Source: Heliocidaris tuberculata (taxonomy: Eukaryota > Echinodermata > Echinoidea > Camarodonta > Echinometridae). Taken from it: 64,000 nt of DNA. The stretch covers positions 1,584,172 through 1,648,171 of the forward strand of contig CM046833.1 of NCBI GenBank assembly GCA_025618425.1. The letters run 5' to 3'. The notes below the pieces were generated by a model, which saw only the letters and a program-made list of their open reading frames with translations, made no database searches and was not told the origin of the DNA. How positions within the stretch are numbered: position 1 is the first letter of the stretch; each line of letters opens with the position of its first letter. A program made the position numbers and the translations under genes. Below are positions 50,659 to 58,796 of this stretch, piece by piece.

Positions 50659-52842
50659 GTGGGCCCTGTTTCATAAAACTTGATATCAGTAAAGACTTCT
50701 AAAGACCATTACAATTTTGCTTGTAGCTAATCAAAATTGATGATTTCAGTAGCTTATATCAATCATCGCAACTTGTTACTGATGATGAGTTTGATAAAAC
50801 ATAGCACAGGGGCCCGTTTCATAAAATTTATCAGTAATTATTGCCACATTTATGTGACAAATTTGCTCTCAGCCAATCAGATGCAAGGATTTCTGAAGTT
50901 ATAACAACTATCGTAACAACTATCATAACAGGTTTTACGAAGCAGGGCCCAGGTCTTCCTACCCCTCTTCTTCTCGCATATATATCCCTGTCTGGTTCCA
51001 CACCATATATCTCTCCATACCCCATGTGCCTTGTAATCACCGGCCAATAGATCAACACAATGCTCCATACCTGCCGAACAGAAAGTAGACAACATGAGAA
51101 TAGTAAAGGTTACTTGCCTTTATTTGTTATAGGTATTCCAACACATATTATATAGACATATGATGCTGATGATTATAGTAGTATTCTGCGGTTTGGTTCA
51201 ATAACTTTTGATTCATAGCTCTAAAAGTTATGCCAGGTACATGAGTAGAAAGAGCAAAAATGTCTGCAAACATTATGTCCATTTTAGTTGCGTGACCATT
51301 TTTCGTTTGATGCCAGTAATTTTAAATATGGGAATAAGCTTTAAAATCCTTAAATTGGCAATACATTGAGAAGTTCAAAATCATTATTTTTCATCGAAAT
51401 TGATTTTTTTTTCAACTTTTAGACGAAATTCCTTACCATGTATATCGTTTTCAAAGACATTACACCTTATTAGAATCATGTAACACGAAAAGAAAAATAT
51501 GACTGTTGCCAACTTAAAGAACAAAACGTGATCAATTTAACCCTTAAATAACTCCTGTCAAAGGGTTGATAATAAGAATGATAATAACATAACAAAAGCA
51601 ATAATATTATTAGTAGAAATGGTAGTGGTAGTAGTAATGTTAATATCAATAATGATGATAACATAACAACAGCAATAATCATAGTAGTAGTAGTAGTAGT
51701 GGTAGTTGTGGTAGGAATGTTAATAATAATTATAATGATGATGAAAAAAATAACAGCAATAATTTCAGAAGTAGTAGAGGTAGTAGTAATGTTAATAGTA
51801 ATATTTGTAATAACATAATAACAACAATAGAAGTAGTTATCTGGATAATTTTATAATTTTATAATTTTATTCATTCTGATCTACATAAAATCGTGCAAAT
51901 TTGTTTTCCACCAGCATAACAGGAAGCAACATGAAAATAGTACAGTACAATGCAACATAATACAATGTAAATACAATTAAACATAGGAATTCTCTGCATG
52001 GCATAAATTTTTTCTAATTAATTTGCCCATTAATTTGCATTCATGTTCGCTTCTGAAAAGTTAACTTGTACCCGTTTCCTTCTTTTTTCTCTTCAGTCTA
52101 TTTCATTCTATTACTTTCTAATTCGTTCATTACAGCTTCTCCTTCTTCTCATCATCTTTTACTTTTTCATATCATATTTCTGACTGTATACCATCTTCAT
52201 ACATAACTAATCATAACTTGTGTTCATGTTTAAATATGTGCTTATTACTTGTTTGAGGAATAATAGAATTAAGTATGTTTCCTTCTTTTTATTCTTCTTT
52301 TCAACTTCTTTTTTCTTCTTCTTCTCCTGATTTCTCATCTTCTTTACAATTCCTTTCTTGTCATATTCCTGTTTTACGTCCTATATTGCTGAAGAATAAT
52401 ATACATCCATTTCCGATGCATCGTTAATATTATACATTCACAGGTTTCATCAGAGATCTGATATAAACTTACCAAAAAGTAGTATAGTAATAGTAGTTGT
52501 GGTAGTAGTAATAGTAGCAGTAATGTCAATAATAATAATGCTATAAACATAACAAGAACAAAAATAGTACTAGTAGTAGTAATAATAATGATAATAATAA
52601 TAAAAGTAACAAAAAAATTGTAATGAAAAAGATAATAATAACAACAGTGATAGTAATAATGATGATGATGAAATCACCGTCCAGTAAACGAACACGATGT
52701 TCTACCCTTGCCTAACAGGTAGTACATATTAATATAACTACCACCACAACAATAGTAATGATAAAAAAAGATAATAATAATAACCATAATAATAACAATA
52801 CTACTACTAATAATAATGATAATAATAATAATAATAATAATG

Positions 52843-52875
<33 letters not shown>

Positions 52876-54125
52876 TAATGATATTAATAATGATAAAAAA
52901 ATATTAATACTAATAATAATGAAAATGATAATGATTATAATAATAATGTAATCACTGGCCATTAGATCAACAGAATGCTTCATTCCTGCCAACGCACAAT
53001 AGACAATATAACAATAGTAAGGTACCTTGTCTTTATTTGTTATGGGCATTCCAACACAAGCTTTGCTTTACGGATTTTCGCCTCCTATTTTCTGAATTAT
53101 TTGCTGTACTGATCAATATGTTTACTACATTGTTAGAATGATGAGAAATAAATTAATGTAGATTATACTTGAATTTTAAAAAAATAATTATTATTATTAT
53201 AATCATGTGTTTGTGTCATGAGTCATGTTTTTTTAATGCCAATAAAACCGAAATTGAATCGAATTGAATTGAAATATCTGTTTCAATAACTACCGGTATA
53301 TGAGTGTATTTAATAAAGTTTTATTTTCTATGACAGTGTCTTATGCATTTAAGAAAATCTAAATTGAATGGAGAAAGGTTTATTACTTGACTTCGCACAA
53401 GGAAAAAAAACACGAAAAAATGACAGAACCTATGATTATATTTGAATTATTTCATTATCCAACCTGATGTATCAAAGTTGATAGCTTTTTGTTTTCCTGT
53501 TTGATTGTGTGTCAATTACCATGTGTGAGTTTTTTTACTGGTATGTCTGCAAAAGCAATGACCTTGCCAATGTACGTTGGACAAATGAATGAAATGAAAC
53601 ATATGATAATGATAATAACATCATTTATAATGTGCACATATCCGTCCCAAAAGATGCTCAAGGCGCCTAACAAACATACATAATGATTATACAAGAAAGA
53701 TAAGAAAATTACTTGAAACATAGTAAATAGTATTGAATAGAAAACACTGTGAAATACATCATAGAAATAAACCAAAAATAATCTGACATGAGATATGTTT
53801 TCAAGTGTTTTTGAAACAATTTTTGAGTGGGTGACATTTTAATTGGGTGGGTATAGGGAGTTCCAAAGCTGGGGTGCAACAGCAGTAAATGTTCTGTTTG
53901 TAATTCTTTGAACTTTATGGAGGCGGAGGAACGGAGAACTGTACGAGCAGCTGAAGAGGAATGAAGGAGAGAGGAAATATACAAAGGGGCAAGATTATGA
54001 AGCGAACGGTAGGTAAGTAGTATTTTATATTTGATATTAAAACGAAGACGAAATGCAACAAATTTCTGTCTGACGGAGGTCCCGGACGGAGGTACTACGT
54101 TCGTTGACAGGTGCCATCTTCATAA

Positions 54126-54209
<84 letters not shown>

Positions 54210-54222
54210 AATAATAATAATG

Positions 54223-54266
<44 letters not shown>

Positions 54267-54268
54267 TG

Positions 54269-54303
<35 letters not shown>

Positions 54304-56016
54304 TGATAATAATAATAATAATAATAATAATATGAACTCTTGTAATGCACCGGTATCCATCATGTGTAGGTGCTCATGGCGCAGTGAAAGGAAGATAGAA
54401 GATATAAAGAAATATATGAGAAAAGGGATGAAGGAAACATTTACAAAAAGGCATGTCTAAATAACCAGGTTTTGAGTGGGGTCTTAAAGTTACCGAGAGA
54501 GGATAGAATACGAATGTCTTGTGGGAGTTTATTCCATTGTAATGGGCCAGCATATAGAAATGATCGATCCCCCCCCCCCCCCAAGAATAATGACTTTGTG
54601 ATATGGCAAGTAGAGATGAGTTTCAGTTCCATGCAGTGAATGAAAGACAAGTAAGAGCAACTTAAAGGCCAAGTCCACACTAAGTTGATTTGAATAAATA
54701 GAGTAAAATTTAACAAGCACAACAGTGAAAATTTTATTGAAATCGGATGTAAAATAAGAAAGTTACGGCATTTTGAAGTTTTGCATTATTTCTTGAAACA
54801 GTGATATGCATAACATGGGCGGTAGCAAATGAGTAAACCGATGATGTCACACACTCACTTTTCATTATGTATTTTATTATATAAAATATCATATATTTCA
54901 ATTTTTTGCTTCTATAATGTAAAAGATGTTTTGATATTGAACAGGTAACCAGTGTAGAGAGTTGTTAGAGGTGTTGATATAATCTCCGAAAGCGTTGCTG
55001 TCATTAAACATAGATTTCTCCCAAAAGACATGCTAACCGCTAATACAAGAAATTCATTTTTCAATTTTATATCATTTTGGTATATGCATTTTACAAGCCA
55101 TGCCTTGGCTTTTCACGTACACCAGTTTCCGATCAATTACTGTCTTCTCTTTTTCTTTTCTTTTTTTAATTCTGCTTTGTTTTGTTTTTGTTTTTACTCC
55201 TTTTCATTGTTTCCTCTTAATGTTATAATGTACACAGCCGCTGATTTTTCCTTTTTTTTAATCGAATTTTACCTTTGTATTTTATGTTTGAATTGAATTG
55301 GAAATAAATCTTATCTTATCTGTTTTGATGCTGGGTAATTGCGGCGAAACGTTAATTTTTTTCCCGCGTGTGTTATCACTAAACATCCCTTTTTTTTCAT
55401 GTGAAAATGACAGATTTGTTTTTTAAATAGAAGCAGTCTTCGAAAGAGCAGCTGTTTGTGCAGTTGGATTGAAAATATAATCGATTTATCTTTCGCCCTT
55501 TAGAAAACGTTAAAGGAATTAACTGGAATTAAAGAAATTGTGTTAAAGATGGAATTGCAGGTTTTTCTTTTGTCAAGACATTGATCTACATTTGACACTC
55601 TCCACCCAGGTGAAGTAACTGGATACCCTTTAGGAAGATAAAAACCCTCCAATCCTTGAGGCCTTATCACTATAGTTTGGCTTTGTATCCTCAAGAAAAA
55701 GCGCTTTATAATTTCAGTAATTGTAATTTTCATCATCATCATTAGTATTACAATCGTTATTATAATTATTTTTATTCTTATTGTTATTATCATCATCAAC
55801 AACACTGTTACTATTGTTATTATTATTAATATTGTTATTATTAGTGTCAGTACCGTATTATTGTTATCATTATCATCATCATCATCATCATCATTATCAA
55901 CATTATTTTTTATTATTGATACTATTATAATATGATATTGTTATTATTATCATCATCATCACTATCATCATTATTATCAAAAATGTTATTACTAGTATTA
56001 TTATTATTACTATTAA

Positions 56017-56052
<36 letters not shown>

Positions 56053-56087
56053 AATCACCACTACTTTTATTACTACTACTGCTGCTC

Positions 56088-56182
<95 letters not shown>

Positions 56183-56219
56183 GCAATCACCACTACTTTT
56201 ATTTATACTGCTGCTGCTG

Positions 56220-56270
<51 letters not shown>

Positions 56271-58223
56271 TAATACTATTACTACTACTATTACTACTAT
56301 TACTACTACTATAATGCTATTACTAATGCTACTATTACTACTAAAGTAGTCGTGGTTATTTTCTTTTCCCTTTAAAATATAAAATATTACATGCATGCTT
56401 ACATGGCGGTCTGTTCGTATATTCATATCTTTCTTCAATAGGACAGCGGGTAAAACGAAATGACACACTTCTTACCGAAATAATTGTTTGGTTGTCCGTT
56501 CTCCCAGTATGTTAAGTTATCCAACAGTTCCACCCCTGTAACCCAGTAGTATCGTCCATTAGAGTTGTAGTTACCAGTAAGACCGATCCATAAGTAGGAC
56601 AGCGGAAAGGGAGGGCCAATTATACCGTTGATGAACCTTTCAGGAGAAATTACAAAATATATTCATTAACAAATATGGGGAAAGGAGACAACGAAAATCT
56701 AAAATTGCAATATCAAAATTCTAAGGTTTATATATTTTCCACAAACGTATATCTTTTACAATTTTTTTTAAACAGTGCATATGAAAATTAAGAGTAGGAA
56801 CATAACAAATATATGAATTGAAACATAGATCAGAACATCATTTAATGGACTTGGTTATGGTTTACACTGATAAAGTGATAATTGGTATAATGTAAACATT
56901 GTAATTGTAAAGGAAAACATAAGTGGAGGAGTCTATTTATTAAGCATGGCTTGTATTTCATAGACCCCTTAGATAGATAGTGTGTGATCTATTAGTCAGT
57001 AAACATGTATTCACGATTTATTCAGAATTTCGAAATTGCAGATATATTTCAATTTGATTCAATTCAATTAAGTTCTTTTATTATCCAAAAGAAAATGGAA
57101 AATTCAAATGCCGAGATCAAATTTCGAGATTTAAATATTTCTTCGCTATGTAACTATATTTAGTCTAGAAGCGCACAGGGACGCTTTATCATAACGTGAT
57201 ATGCGCTATACAAGAACGTTTTTTTGTTTGGTTTTTTTTTTTTTGGGGGGGGGGGGTTGGGGGTTGATTTTGTTTTTCTGGGGTTTTTTTTAGTAGTAGT
57301 AGTAGTAGTAGTAATGGTAGTAGAATGTGTCAAGCATATTGCTTTTTGAAGTTCGTGTCTATCTTAATCAATCATAGTTACGTATTTTGCCTAATACTTT
57401 TAATCTTGCAATTATTTTATGTTGCTTTTAACATAAAAATGAGCGTTAACAAATCAGCGCTCCATTCAAGAAATACAGTTTACGGCTTACATTAGTTCTC
57501 CTTCGGTTTCCATGACAACAAGATCGGCCCCAGCCACATCCAGCCCACATTGGTTTCGTGCCTCGCTCCAATTGACTGACGTGTTGTAGTCGAAGAAATA
57601 ACAATGAGAGTTGAACTCGAGCCAGTTGACTGGACACTCTTCCAACCATTGTGTGTGAGTCAAATCTGGACGAGATGGAAATGAGTGAAAGCTTAAAGGT
57701 GATGTTTAGTTTTGGTGAGCCCTCAAAAACTTTTCGTCAGATTTATTGGATTTATGTTGATAAATAGCAAGATACTAGCAATACAAAGATGCTGTGAAGA
57801 TTTCACGTCCTAATGTGGCATATTAAACAAATCAGAGGCAAAACATAATTTAGGAGCTGGGTCAGGGATATAAACTCCCAACAACGTCAGCGTGAACTTT
57901 ACAGCATACACCCTTTCAAAACCTACACACATGCTATCTCTGTGCGAAGCCTCGAGATTGTTGTGCGGGGAGCGGTCGGGGTGGATAGGTCCTAAAGTTG
58001 CCATGATCTTTACATATCCCTATATATATCTACAGTAAAATTCACTGCGGGAATCACTGATGAAATACCAAATCATCTCGTACAAACATCTTTTGATACA
58101 TGAAAAAACAACATGAGACATGGGACTTAACTTTCCGACTTCCTTTTTGCTACCAAAACTGTACATGAGCTTTAAATTCTTGTTTCGAAGAGGTGTGTGT
58201 GCTTAAGCCTCTCTTTAGTAAAG

Positions 58224-58320
<97 letters not shown>

Positions 58321-58706
58321 TTACGAAAGGGATCATGAATAGGTTCTGGTAATGAAAAAAAAGTTTGTTTTTTTTTAACTTGAAATTTAATAAAACATAT
58401 AAATTTTTTTAAAAGTTTTTTTTTTTTTTGAAAATTACAAAACAAATAAAAGGAGCGTATAGCTCAGTGGTAAAGCAGTTGTTAATCGAGGGTCCCGGGT
58501 TCGTATATAGGCTAGTGCCCTTTAGTTATAGGCATGAACCTCAATGCTGAGTTCCTCGGATAGGACTTTAGCCGTACTGAGGTCCCCCTTATCGATTAGT
58601 ACCTACCTACAAGCACTTACTTACGTGCTTGCTTAGCAGTAAAGTGAAATAGAATAAGAATTGATAAAATGAAGTCAATAAGAATCCATAAAAATCACCC
58701 TGATTA

Positions 58707-58796
<90 letters not shown>

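Noticed and set aside
54031..54363. Poly-Ile, poly-Tyr and poly-Leu frames
   Set aside because: They are (ATT)n microsatellite translated in several frames. The same applies to 52807-53049, 55903-56273 and 41013-41225.
58452..58524. Functional tRNA gene
   Set aside because: A- and B-box-like words are present but the D and acceptor stems do not pair.
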